From Thermoflavifilum sp. (GTDB taxonomy: Bacteria; Bacteroidota; Bacteroidia; Chitinophagales; Chitinophagaceae): a stretch of 64,000 nt of DNA. Below the pieces are notes generated by a model that did not search any database, was not told the origin of the DNA, and saw nothing but the letters and a program-made list of their open reading frames with translations. The stretch lies in contig NZ_CP063141.1 in assembly GCF_014961315.1 (NCBI RefSeq), forward strand, positions 558,001 through 622,000, read 5' to 3'. This document shows, piece after piece, positions 48,075-56,430 of the stretch (position 1 is the first letter of the stretch; each line of letters starts with the position of its first letter). The position numbers and the translations under genes are program-made.

Positions 48075-49505
48075 ATGAAGACAAGAATCTCCATATCAAG
48101 TATCCTTATGCCACTTAATCTTCTTTTAGTTATTTTAGGAGTGATAATTGCATACACCTATGCAGAATCCATTAGATACGGAAGCATAGCGCTTATGAGT
48201 TTAATCAGCCTTATATTAGTTTTACTATGTATTACATCTCCTAAATTAGGATTCTATTTATGTATCCTTTATGGAAGTATTATATACTTCATAAAAAGAT
48301 TATTATATCCGGCTTACATACCTGTAAGCATAGGTGGAGAAATCTTAATTATTACATTATACACAGGCATCTTGCTCAGAAAAATCATCAAACACGAAAA
48401 ACTATGGAATGACGTTACGAATCCGATAACAATAAGTCTAATAGTCATAATAGCATATAATCTACTTGAATTATTTAACACATATGCACAACCACCCATA
48501 GGATGGGCAATTGTATTCCCACAATACGTAACAAATCTTCTGTTCTTTCTTTCAGGATTATATATAATGAATTCAATGAAATCTATTATATCATTTCTCA
48601 AGTTCTGGATTATTATCGCATTCATTATTGGACTTTATGGATGTATTCAGCAATGGTTCGGGATTGCACCATGGGAATACAGGCAAATTATAAACGACCC
48701 AACATCATATGCCATCATGTTCCAAAATGGATTTATTAGAAAATATTCGAGTTTATCCGACTCACCAGCATTTGGCATACTCATGTCAGGGAGTGCAATA
48801 TTTAGTATTGCATTATTATTATCCAGCATTCAATTAAGAAAAAAAATTTTATTAGGGATATTTATCATCATCATGTTATTAGGTATGGCATATTCAGGAA
48901 CAAGAACTGCAACCGCTATTCTACCAGCGGGATTAGGATTTATGGGATTATTGACAATTCAAAATAAAAAAATACTTATACTTTTAGGCGCAATATTTTT
49001 AATCGGAATTATATTTTTTTTCTCACCTATACATAATGGAATAATAAATAGACTAAGGAGCGCATTTCAATTCAATTCAGACCCATCAATGTTAGTAAGG
49101 GAACATAATCGGAAATCGAAGCAATATTATATGCACCATCATCCTATAGGCGGGGGAATAAAGACGACTGGAGTAGCTGGTTTGCAATTTTATCCCTCTC
49201 ATGAATTGGCTGGATTTCCACCAGATGGCGTGTTTGTTATGAATGCATTGGAAATCGGATGGATTGGATTTTTGTTGCAGTTATTCGTTTATTTTATCGT
49301 TTTAAAATATGCTATACATCAATATTATCATCAGAAAAATAAAGATATAAAGATCATATATGCAGGTATAGCATCTACTTTATTTGCATGGTATATATCA
49401 GATTATTCACAGGGGGCGGTGGGCAATTTCAGCATAAGTTTTATCTATTATGGATTATTGGCAGTTATAATAAAAGTGAATAGCTTAGTACCTAAAAATA
49501 CATAA
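48075..49505 (+). CDS. O-antigen ligase/polymerase-like membrane protein (Wzy_C type)
   Basis: A 476-residue polytopic protein with around ten helices. The Wzy_C-type features are GMAYSGTRTATAILPAG, the long periplasmic loop with HHPIGGGIK, and PPDGVFVMNALEIGWIGFLLQLF. Such proteins polymerise lipid-linked repeats or ligate them to an acceptor. The start is the ATG at 48075 (MKTRISIS); an upstream ATG at 48042 is less likely. Polymerase or ligase cannot be decided here. Confidence 0.82.
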   Translation: MKTRISISSILMPLNLLLVILGVIIAYTYAESIRYGSIALMSLISLILVLLCITSPKLGFYLCILYGSIIYFIKRLLYPAYIPVSIGGEILIITLYTGILLRKIIKHEKLWNDVTNPITISLIVIIAYNLLELFNTYAQPPIGWAIVFPQYVTNLLFFLSGLYIMNSMKSIISFLKFWIIIAFIIGLYGCIQQWFGIAPWEYRQIINDPTSYAIMFQNGFIRKYSSLSDSPAFGILMSGSAIFSIALLLSSIQLRKKILLGIFIIIMLLGMAYSGTRTATAILPAGLGFMGLLTIQNKKILILLGAIFLIGIIFFFSPIHNGIINRLRSAFQFNSDPSMLVREHNRKSKQYYMHHHPIGGGIKTTGVAGLQFYPSHELAGFPPDGVFVMNALEIGWIGFLLQLFVYFIVLKYAIHQYYHQKNKDIKIIYAGIASTLFAWYISDYSQGAVGNFSISFIYYGLLAVIIKVNSLVPKNT

Positions 49506-49507
49506 AA

Positions 49508-50269
49508 ATGAAAGGTAATTATTTAATCCATCTATTGACGACATTACTTGTCATTTTATCCATCTGTCAGTGTAAAGGACAAGCAAATACTCAAATTATA
49601 AGAAGAGATACGCCGAAACTAATACAAGGGGTTTATTTGCCAGAAGATGATGCATTGGCAAAACAACTTGTACTATTAGCATTGGAAAATGCAGACATAA
49701 AAACATCACAATATCAGGTAGAAGAAGCTGAGGAACAACTTAAGCTTGCAAAGAACGAATGGTGGAATCAAGTAGTTCTAAGCGGCAATATTAATGAATA
49801 TTCAATAAATCCTCCTCCTAAAAATGGGGGATATTACCCCTATTATCCTAGATATAATTTTGGGGGAACCATTCCGTTCGGGATATTTACGACACACACT
49901 CACAAAGTCAGGGCAGCGAAAAAAGCATTAGCCATAGCCGAAGAACAAAAAACACTGAAAATGCAACAAGTTAAAACGGAGGTATTAACTGCCTACCAGG
50001 ATTATTTAATGTATAAGCAACAACTAATCACTGAAAATACATTGGTAGAAAATTTATATAATGTATATGTTCAAGCCGAACAAAAATTCAGAAATGGGCA
50101 AATCAGCATAGATGAATATAATAAAGCACTTCAAACCTATAATGGGGAATTAAACAACAAATTAACATTACAACGTGATTTAAATGTATCTAAATTAAAA
50201 ATAGAAGAATTAATCGGAGTGCCTTTAGAAAATGTTTTAAGGGCTGTAGATAATATAAAAGGTAAATAA
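49508..50269 (+). CDS. Short TolC-family outer-membrane efflux-like protein
   Basis: A 253-residue protein with an N-terminal signal peptide (about 1-25) and one TolC-type repeat: long amphipathic helices (KTSQYQVEEAEEQLKLAK and KVRAAKKALAIAEEQ) and a beta-strand region with YNFGGTIPFGIF, ending GVPLENVLRAVD. Typical TolC proteins are near 450 residues with two repeats, so this is half length. It could oligomerise to form an export channel for the polysaccharide or be a periplasmic helper. It starts two bases after the ligase-like stop. Confidence 0.7.
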   Translation: MKGNYLIHLLTTLLVILSICQCKGQANTQIIRRDTPKLIQGVYLPEDDALAKQLVLLALENADIKTSQYQVEEAEEQLKLAKNEWWNQVVLSGNINEYSINPPPKNGGYYPYYPRYNFGGTIPFGIFTTHTHKVRAAKKALAIAEEQKTLKMQQVKTEVLTAYQDYLMYKQQLITENTLVENLYNVYVQAEQKFRNGQISIDEYNKALQTYNGELNNKLTLQRDLNVSKLKIEELIGVPLENVLRAVDNIKGK

Positions 50270-50292
50270 TATATGCTGTCAAGTAAAATTAT

Positions 50293-51840
50293 ATGAATAT
50301 TAGAATTTCAGAAGAAAGCATCAATAGTAAAGTCAAAACTATATATCTATATATCATTATTATATTTTCAATTCCGACAATAATTTTATTATACAAGTCA
50401 ATTGAATGGCATCCAATACTGGATAGTCCTATTTTCCAATATATAGCATATAAAATTCTAAATGGAGTAACCCCATACAAGGAGATATTTGATATGAATC
50501 TACCTGGTACCTATTGGATACATATCATTACAATCAAAATATTTGGATTAAATTCAATTGGATTTAGAATAACAGACCTAATATTCTTGTTCATTATCCT
50601 TCTATCCGGAGGTCTGATTTTAAAAGAATATGGATCAGTCGCTGTTTTTACATTTATAGCTGTGTTTTCAGGGATACATTTAGCTGGCGGTGAAGCTAAT
50701 ATGGGGGAAAGAGATTACTTTATGACAGGATTTGTTGGATTATCCTTATATTTTATAATACAATACATAAAAAAAAGCAAAAACATAAATCTATTTATAG
50801 CAGGAATTTTTATAGGATATGCAGGATTTATAAAGCCGACAAGTTATATCTTATACTTTCTTATAGTTCTAATATTATTGATAAAGAAAAATGGAAACAA
50901 TAAAATAATTATGGATAGCATACTACTAACAATAGGTGTATGTATATTTCCAGGCATATTTACATACTGGCTTTATAAAAACGGTGGAATAAATGATTTT
51001 GTTAATATATGTGTAAACTATTTGCCTATTTACCAAAATGGGTCTATAAGTTCAACATTTAAGTTAATATATAGCATATGGAAATCCCCATTAGATATTC
51101 TTATAGCAGGATCACTAATAATCCTTCCAATTGTATATGATAATCTATTTAAACAAGATAAAAAGAGAGAAACAACCTATTTGCTATTATTTGTTGGGGT
51201 ATTATTCTTTTTATTCAATTTCGTCATTAAAGGTCAGGCCGAAAATAAATATAGATTATATCCAGGATATTATTTTTTTGCAATATATGCTGGTATTATT
51301 ATATCAACAACATTAAAAGAAGAGAATTTAAAAACAAAATTATCTGGTACTATATATTTAATGATATCAATGTCTATAATATGTATGTACACAATTTTAA
51401 CAATATATAAAAAAAACAGCGAAATAAATTATAATAGTTACATAACAAAAGAGAAAGAAACAGAAAAAGAGATCATAAAAATATTACGTAAAGATGGAAT
51501 AAGAAAAGATGAAAAAATACAGATATTCGATGTTGTTGGAGGTGCTAATATACTTTTGAAATTAGGTGTAAACCCAGCGACAAAATATTTACAAGAAGTT
51601 CATTTTACAGAGATGCAATGGAAAGGTAACTTTCCTTTATATCTACAAAAGCAATGGGATAATTTTATATTCACTTTATACAGTGAGAAACCAGAGTATA
51701 TTGTAATGTTGAAGAGTAGTTATTTTTACAGAGAAAAAGTTAGTAACATTGGAGTGGAATATGAGGTGAGGAATTTACTTAATCGCTTCTACCATATCAT
51801 AAATGAAAACAATCAATTTATCATATACAAGTTAAAATAA
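50293..51840 (+). CDS. GT-C-like polytopic membrane protein
   Basis: A 515-residue protein with about ten to eleven helices and a soluble C-terminal domain. Its first loop has LDSPIFQYIAYKILNGVTPYKEIFDMNLPGTYW, resembling the acidic loop in GT-C glycosyltransferases (ArnT/PMT type), and is similar to the protein at 16557. It would use a polyprenyl-phosphate sugar. The very low GC content gives many Ile and Lys codons. No closer family is recognised. Confidence 0.6.
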   Translation: MNIRISEESINSKVKTIYLYIIIIFSIPTIILLYKSIEWHPILDSPIFQYIAYKILNGVTPYKEIFDMNLPGTYWIHIITIKIFGLNSIGFRITDLIFLFIILLSGGLILKEYGSVAVFTFIAVFSGIHLAGGEANMGERDYFMTGFVGLSLYFIIQYIKKSKNINLFIAGIFIGYAGFIKPTSYILYFLIVLILLIKKNGNNKIIMDSILLTIGVCIFPGIFTYWLYKNGGINDFVNICVNYLPIYQNGSISSTFKLIYSIWKSPLDILIAGSLIILPIVYDNLFKQDKKRETTYLLLFVGVLFFLFNFVIKGQAENKYRLYPGYYFFAIYAGIIISTTLKEENLKTKLSGTIYLMISMSIICMYTILTIYKKNSEINYNSYITKEKETEKEIIKILRKDGIRKDEKIQIFDVVGGANILLKLGVNPATKYLQEVHFTEMQWKGNFPLYLQKQWDNFIFTLYSEKPEYIVMLKSSYFYREKVSNIGVEYEVRNLLNRFYHIINENNQFIIYKLK

Positions 51841-51844
51841 ACTT

Positions 51845-53119
51845 TTAATTATACTTCTTAAGATAGAATACAATATCAGGATTAATATACTTTGCTGAGT
51901 CTGAGAGAGTTTTACCATAAAAGTACATCTCATATTCATTCCGATAAACTCCATTAGCTTGCTGTTTTGCTAATGCTTCATGATTCAGAGTTAAATAAGT
52001 AGAATATAAAATAGCAGATAATCCCAAAAAGGCATATGTACAAACATAAACATAAATGTATTTGCGAAGATATTTGAGAATAAGCATTCTACTAATATTA
52101 AATAAAATAACAGCGATAAAAATAGGAAATATGGGAACCCAGAACCTGGGATCATAAAAAGGCCATAAAAGAATAACTACAGAATATAATACGCAATAGG
52201 ATAAAACAGATAGAGAATGAATATCTTTAAACCTGAAGATAAGATAAAAAATAAATATAAGGGATAAAACTCCGGTCAGGTCAAAAAATACATGAACAAT
52301 ATTTAATTTTAAAAAATGATAAATTTTGTCTGAAGTAAGATTTGAAAAAATCTCACCTAGCTCATGAAAATGCCATAAAATTGGCTGATAGAAAGCAATA
52401 CCGTGATTAAATTGATTCTCAAATACACCAGAATAATGCAATAACCCAAATAACTTGGCAAACCAAAAAATGGATAACAATAAAAGAGCAAAAATTACCA
52501 TATATATTCTATATTTTTTAAAATGATATATAATAAATACTCTATGATAATAAAGAAAAGAAAACAGCAATGATATAACCAATGTAAAGCCGATTGTTCT
52601 GGTAAGAAAAGCTAAAAGAGAAAATATAAAAGAGTAAAAAATAAATTTTATTTTTTTATGGTTTAAATACTTGTGAAAGAAGTATAACCCACCGGACGAG
52701 AAAAAAAAGTATTGCATTTCAGATAAGGGATGAAGAAAAAACTTAATTATAGTCCAATTGAGAAGTACAAGTAAAAAATATATATATAACGCACTACGCG
52801 GAAATCCGAATATTTGAGTAATAAAATATAGACCTGCAAATAAATATATACCATTCAAAAATACGATGTTGAATGAATATAGTATGTGTAATTTATCTAA
52901 GATAAATAACATAATCGTATAACCGTAAGGTAAATAATCGTGTGCAGCATACGAGTTGGACGGACAACCATGTTCAATACAATTCAATATACTAAAATAC
53001 CTGACTGTATCTACATGTAGCCGTAGTGTGGTGAGACAATTAATAAAATAAAAAAAAGAAATTATATAAAAAGCATATTCTAATGCTTTTTTTCTATTCA
53101 TTCTAATATAAGGATGCAT
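51845..53119 (-). CDS. Polytopic membrane protein, possible GT-C or polymerase
   Basis: A 424-residue protein with around ten hydrophobic helices and a short acidic first loop (LHVDTVRYFSIL). A region resembling PMT-like transferases is seen, but the usual motif is incomplete. Function is unknown. It is convergent with the gene ending at 51840, with four bases between the stop codons, and lies downstream of the methyltransferase and GT2 genes on the same strand. Confidence 0.55.
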   Translation of the reverse strand: MHPYIRMNRKKALEYAFYIISFFYFINCLTTLRLHVDTVRYFSILNCIEHGCPSNSYAAHDYLPYGYTIMLFILDKLHILYSFNIVFLNGIYLFAGLYFITQIFGFPRSALYIYFLLVLLNWTIIKFFLHPLSEMQYFFFSSGGLYFFHKYLNHKKIKFIFYSFIFSLLAFLTRTIGFTLVISLLFSFLYYHRVFIIYHFKKYRIYMVIFALLLLSIFWFAKLFGLLHYSGVFENQFNHGIAFYQPILWHFHELGEIFSNLTSDKIYHFLKLNIVHVFFDLTGVLSLIFIFYLIFRFKDIHSLSVLSYCVLYSVVILLWPFYDPRFWVPIFPIFIAVILFNISRMLILKYLRKYIYVYVCTYAFLGLSAILYSTYLTLNHEALAKQQANGVYRNEYEMYFYGKTLSDSAKYINPDIVFYLKKYN

Positions 53120-53142
53120 ATATAAAATATTATATTCAGTAT

Positions 53143-53880
53143 CTAATCAAAACTGATAACACATATGAGAGATATACCTACCATATTGAATAATAATCTA
53201 TCAAACAATTTAAACATCGGAATGAATCGTTCATATATGTCAAGCAATAAAGACGAGAGATACGGTTTATGTAATAGCGTACCATTAACCCACCATCCTA
53301 ATAACCCGGCTACATTAAAATAAAAATGCTTTATTATTTTTCCACCATGCGAATCTATCAAATGCCTGATATCCTGGTAACGATATCTGCGAAAATGATG
53401 AAGACGCTGATCTATATGATTGAATAATCTAGGATATGTTGGGACAAGAATAATAAGCCTACCAGACTCAGCAAGAAGATATCTACATATGTGAATAGCA
53501 TGATCATCATCCTGTATATGCTCAAGAACATTTGTAGCTACTATTGTGTCGAAACGAGTATTTTGAAATTTAAAATAAATTTCGTCGGTATTTAGATTTA
53601 AATCTAAAGGAAAGATACCGGTAACGTGAGGATGATCATGAAATGTATTTCTGAGATGAAGAATATACTCCTTATTCACATCAGATAAAGCAACCCGGGA
53701 AAAATCGGCAATTAAATACCTTGAAATATTACCTATTCCACTTCCCAGCTCTAAAATATGCCCTGAGCAATAGGGCTTAATCTGTTCATATAGCCAATAA
53801 TTAAAATGAGGCATTTTAGCAAACTGAAATAGAGTCTTATCCTCTATGTTCGACAATTGAACAACATGCTTCCTCTTCAT
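53143..53880 (-). CDS. Class I SAM-dependent methyltransferase
   Basis: A 245-residue methyltransferase. SAM motif I is HILELGSGIGNISRYL, with VALSDVNKEYI, FDTIVATNVLEHIQDDDHAI and LIILVPTYP. I chose the ATG at 53880, which forms an ATGA overlap with the upstream GT2 stop and so suggests translational coupling. A longer form from 53913 would overlap that gene more. A hydrophobic region near residue 185-200 (FYFNVAGLLGWWVNG) hints at membrane association. Confidence 0.84.
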   Translation of the reverse strand: MKRKHVVQLSNIEDKTLFQFAKMPHFNYWLYEQIKPYCSGHILELGSGIGNISRYLIADFSRVALSDVNKEYILHLRNTFHDHPHVTGIFPLDLNLNTDEIYFKFQNTRFDTIVATNVLEHIQDDDHAIHICRYLLAESGRLIILVPTYPRLFNHIDQRLHHFRRYRYQDIRHLIDSHGGKIIKHFYFNVAGLLGWWVNGTLLHKPYLSSLLLDIYERFIPMFKLFDRLLFNMVGISLICVISFD

Positions 53881-54602
53881 TTCGACCAAAAATTGTACTT
53901 CAAAATGCACCATATAGCTCGTACCCCATCTTTCCAGTGAACCTTTTTCCCCTCTTGATAAGTCCTTCCATAATAAGAAATTCCCACCTCATAAATTCGA
54001 ATATGAGGAATCTTCGCTATTTTAATGGTAACCTCAGGTTCAAAACCAAATCGTTTTTCCTTAAGAGGTATAGACTTAATGATATCCGATCGAAACAATT
54101 TATAACAGGTCTCCATATCGGTGAGATTCAGATTGGTAAACATATTGGTAAGAAATGTCAAAAATTTATTTCCAATGGAATGCCAAAAGAAAAGCACCCG
54201 ATGAGAATATCCTCCTAAAAATCGGGAACCATATACCACATCTGCTTTACCTCTCAATACAGGTTTAATCAACAAGTTATATTCCTCGGGGTCATACTCC
54301 AAATCAGCGTCCTGAATAATCAAGTATTCACCGCTCGCGTGCCGAATACCTGTATGAATAGCTGCTCCCTTACCTTGATTCACCTCATGTTTCAAATAAT
54401 GAATATCAAGCTCTGGATGACTCTGCATATAACGCATGACCGATTCTTCTGTAAGGTCGGTGGAACAATCGTTTACTATAATGATTTCTTTTTGAATATG
54501 ATTTATCAATTGAACTGCAGATAATCGATCTAAAATCAGATGAATGGTATCGCCCTCATTGTACGCGGGAATAATAATAGATAATTTAGAAAATATAGAC
54601 AT
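53877..54602 (-). CDS. Polyprenyl-phosphate mannosyltransferase-like GT2 (DPM1-like)
   Basis: A 241-residue GT-A enzyme with LSIIIPAYNEGDTI, VNDCSTDLT, the metal-binding IIQDADLEYDPEEY and a KVHWKDGVRAIWCI tail. The family charges a polyprenyl phosphate with a sugar for later use by GT-C enzymes, which would fit the GT-C-like proteins here. The annotated start is the ATG at 54602; a TTG start at 54611 is possible. It forms an ATGA overlap with the methyltransferase gene. Confidence 0.86.
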   Translation of the reverse strand: MSIFSKLSIIIPAYNEGDTIHLILDRLSAVQLINHIQKEIIIVNDCSTDLTEESVMRYMQSHPELDIHYLKHEVNQGKGAAIHTGIRHASGEYLIIQDADLEYDPEEYNLLIKPVLRGKADVVYGSRFLGGYSHRVLFFWHSIGNKFLTFLTNMFTNLNLTDMETCYKLFRSDIIKSIPLKEKRFGFEPEVTIKIAKIPHIRIYEVGISYYGRTYQEGKKVHWKDGVRAIWCILKYNFWSK

Positions 54603-54754
54603 AAAATGCAATTGGGGTTAAAACTCCATTCATGTGCAGATTTCTTTGTAAATCTAATCAGGATCTCAATAACATACAATAGTCTGAATTGTTTTCTATA
54701 GGAAAAGCTATATAAATTCTCGTAAAAGACAGAAAAAAGAAAGAAAAAATAAAC

Positions 54755-55744
54755 TCATTCCATCCTCAGCACTGCAGCGCCTTTGATAAGGCCGGCTTTC
54801 AGATCGGCCAGTGCCTGATTGGCTTGAGCAAGGGGATAAAAGCTCACCTCGGTATGTATGGGCACATGTTGAATGGCAGCAAAAAAGGCTTCACCATCTT
54901 CACGTGTCAGGTTGGCAACGGATTGGATCTTGCGTTCTTCCCACAACCAGCGATACGGGAATGAAGGAATATCGCTCATGTGTATGCCTCCACAAACAAC
55001 CTGTCCGCCTTTGTCCACCGCCTGTAATGCCTGTGGAATCAGCGCGCCTACCGGTGCAAACAAAATGGCCGCATCGAGCTTTACAGGCGGCAGATCAGAA
55101 GATCCTCCCGCCCAGTGTGCACCCATGCGCCGGGCAAAACGTTGACCCGCCTGATCACCATCGCGCGTAAAAGCATAGATTTCCTTGCCCTGATGCAGTG
55201 CGATTTGGGCGAGGATATGGGCAGCGGCTCCGAAGCCATACAGTCCGATGCGCCTGGCCGAGGGATGAATCATGCGATAGGCGCGAAAGCCAATCAAGCC
55301 CGCACAGAGTAGCGGAGCCATAGCAGGCGTCCGACAATTGTCGGGCAAGGCAAAAGCATAATCCTCATGTACCACCGTATATTCGGCATATCCACCCTGT
55401 CGGGTATATCCGGTAAACAAGGCATGGTCGCAAAGATTTTCCATGCCTTTTCGACAATAAGTACACGTGCCACAGGTATATCCCAGCCAGGGGATGCCCA
55501 CCCAGTCGCCCACCTGCCAGCGGGAAACATGTTGACCCAGCGACACGATTCGACCGATGATCTCATGCCCGGGAATGAGCGGCAGAAGCGGATCGGGTAA
55601 TTCACCATCCACCACATGCAAATCGGTTCGACATACACCACAGGCCACGACACGCACCAAGATTTCTTTTGACCCGGGCTCCGGATCAGGCCATTGCTTC
55701 CATTGCAGGGGCATTCGTTGCGCTTCCAGTACCATTGCGTGCAT
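54755..55744 (-). CDS. Zinc-dependent alcohol dehydrogenase
   Basis: A 329-residue medium-chain dehydrogenase. Catalytic zinc ligands are C38 in ACGVCRTDLH and H60-E61 in PGHEIIG; the structural zinc cysteines are C91, C94, C97 and C105. The Rossmann motif is GLYGFGAAAH (about 167-176). Such enzymes oxidise alcohols or reduce aldehydes with NAD(P). Substrate unknown. A possible -7 box lies 22-29 bases upstream at 55767-55774. It marks the return to normal base composition. Confidence 0.9.
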   Translation of the reverse strand: MHAMVLEAQRMPLQWKQWPDPEPGSKEILVRVVACGVCRTDLHVVDGELPDPLLPLIPGHEIIGRIVSLGQHVSRWQVGDWVGIPWLGYTCGTCTYCRKGMENLCDHALFTGYTRQGGYAEYTVVHEDYAFALPDNCRTPAMAPLLCAGLIGFRAYRMIHPSARRIGLYGFGAAAHILAQIALHQGKEIYAFTRDGDQAGQRFARRMGAHWAGGSSDLPPVKLDAAILFAPVGALIPQALQAVDKGGQVVCGGIHMSDIPSFPYRWLWEERKIQSVANLTREDGEAFFAAIQHVPIHTEVSFYPLAQANQALADLKAGLIKGAAVLRME

Positions 55745-55766
55745 ACGGCAAATAAAATGCTTACCC

Positions 55767-55774
55767 CAAAGCTA
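55767..55774 (-). promoter_or_regulatory. Possible -7 promoter box of the alcohol dehydrogenase gene
   Basis: TAGCTTTG on the minus strand matches TAnnTTTG. No TTTG is seen at the -33 distance. The ATG is 23 bases downstream. Confidence 0.4.
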
Positions 55775-55803
55775 CCAAAAAGAAAAATCGGCCTTTTCTG
55801 TTT

Positions 55804-56121
55804 TCATTCGAATGTCAGCCTATGCTTTTTCACACGTGCCTGAAATGCATCCACAAGCCGGTGCAGTAACCATTTTACCACCTCCAGTTCGTTCTTTCCT
55901 TTTAGATTTCCTGTAACGGTACGATCGGCGCCGTCCAGTTTGGCATAAGCCACATAATCGCCTCGCTCGTCCACATCTACACGCAGCGACACATATTCCA
56001 GCTTCAATCCCTTTTTGTGCATCATTTCAATCTGCCGCACCAGCAGGCGCAGTACGGGGAGGAAATACTCATCATTTTGCAGAAACAATGCAATACTTGC
56101 AGTTGCGCGTGAGGAAAACAT
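55804..56121 (-). CDS. Conserved hypothetical protein (105 residues)
   Basis: A small soluble protein with Val-, Lys- and Leu-rich helices and strands, for instance LEYVSLRVDVDERGDYVAYAKL and TGNLKGKNELEVVKWLLHRLV. No signal or membrane segment. The family is not recognised. It lies alone between the dehydrogenase gene and tRNA-Arg, with 59 bases to the former. Confidence 0.6.
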   Translation of the reverse strand: MFSSRATASIALFLQNDEYFLPVLRLLVRQIEMMHKKGLKLEYVSLRVDVDERGDYVAYAKLDGADRTVTGNLKGKNELEVVKWLLHRLVDAFQARVKKHRLTFE

Positions 56122-56139
56122 AAAGCAATGTTTTTAAAA

Positions 56140-56286
56140 ATGAAACCATGCTATTCAAATTTCCTTCGTATTGCAGTTGAAAAAGATGATTTCACTCACC
56201 TTGTGCGGATGATTCTAATCACCGATGAAGCTGATTTTACGAAGCGAGGAGGAATCCGTATTTTTGCAAGACTGATGGCCCCGTAG
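56140..56286 (+). pseudogene. Possible GNAT-like gene remnant over the tRNA-Arg promoter
   Basis: A 48-residue frame beginning MKPCYSNFLRIAVEKDD and containing LITDEADFTKRGGI. It resembles the N-terminus of a GNAT-type acetyltransferase found in Bacteroidota arginine or lysine loci, which commonly has IRIA(T/V)EKD and ITDE motifs. The frame ends inside the tRNA and overlaps its promoter, so it is unlikely to be a working gene. It may be a decayed remnant or a chance similarity. Confidence 0.25.
56236..56266 (+). promoter_or_regulatory. Promoter of tRNA-Arg
   Basis: TATTTTTG at 56259-56266 fits TAnnTTTG. A TTTA at 56236-56239 is 19 bases upstream and is the likely -33 box. The tRNA starts ten bases after the -7 box, as at tRNA-Glu. 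Confidence 0.65.
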
Positions 56287-56348
56287 TTCAATGGATAGAA
56301 CAGCGGTTTCCTAAACCGTTAATACAGGTTCGATTCCTGTCGGGGCTA
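56277..56348 (+). tRNA. tRNA-Arg (anticodon CCT)
   Basis: Acceptor GGCCCCG (56277-56283) pairs with CGGGGCT (56341-56347). The D arm is GTTC...GAAC; the anticodon stem GCGGT/ACCGT surrounds the loop TTCCTAA with anticodon CCT; the T arm is ACAGG TTCGATT CCTGT. The discriminator A at 56348 is followed by CAT, so no CCA is encoded, unlike tRNA-Glu. Confidence 0.93.
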
Positions 56349-56430
56349 CATGGAATGGTGTCTTCATCGGAATAGCACTTATACAAAAGTTTTTCATAAG
56401 CAACGCCGGAAAAATTCAGTTCCCTTAAGT

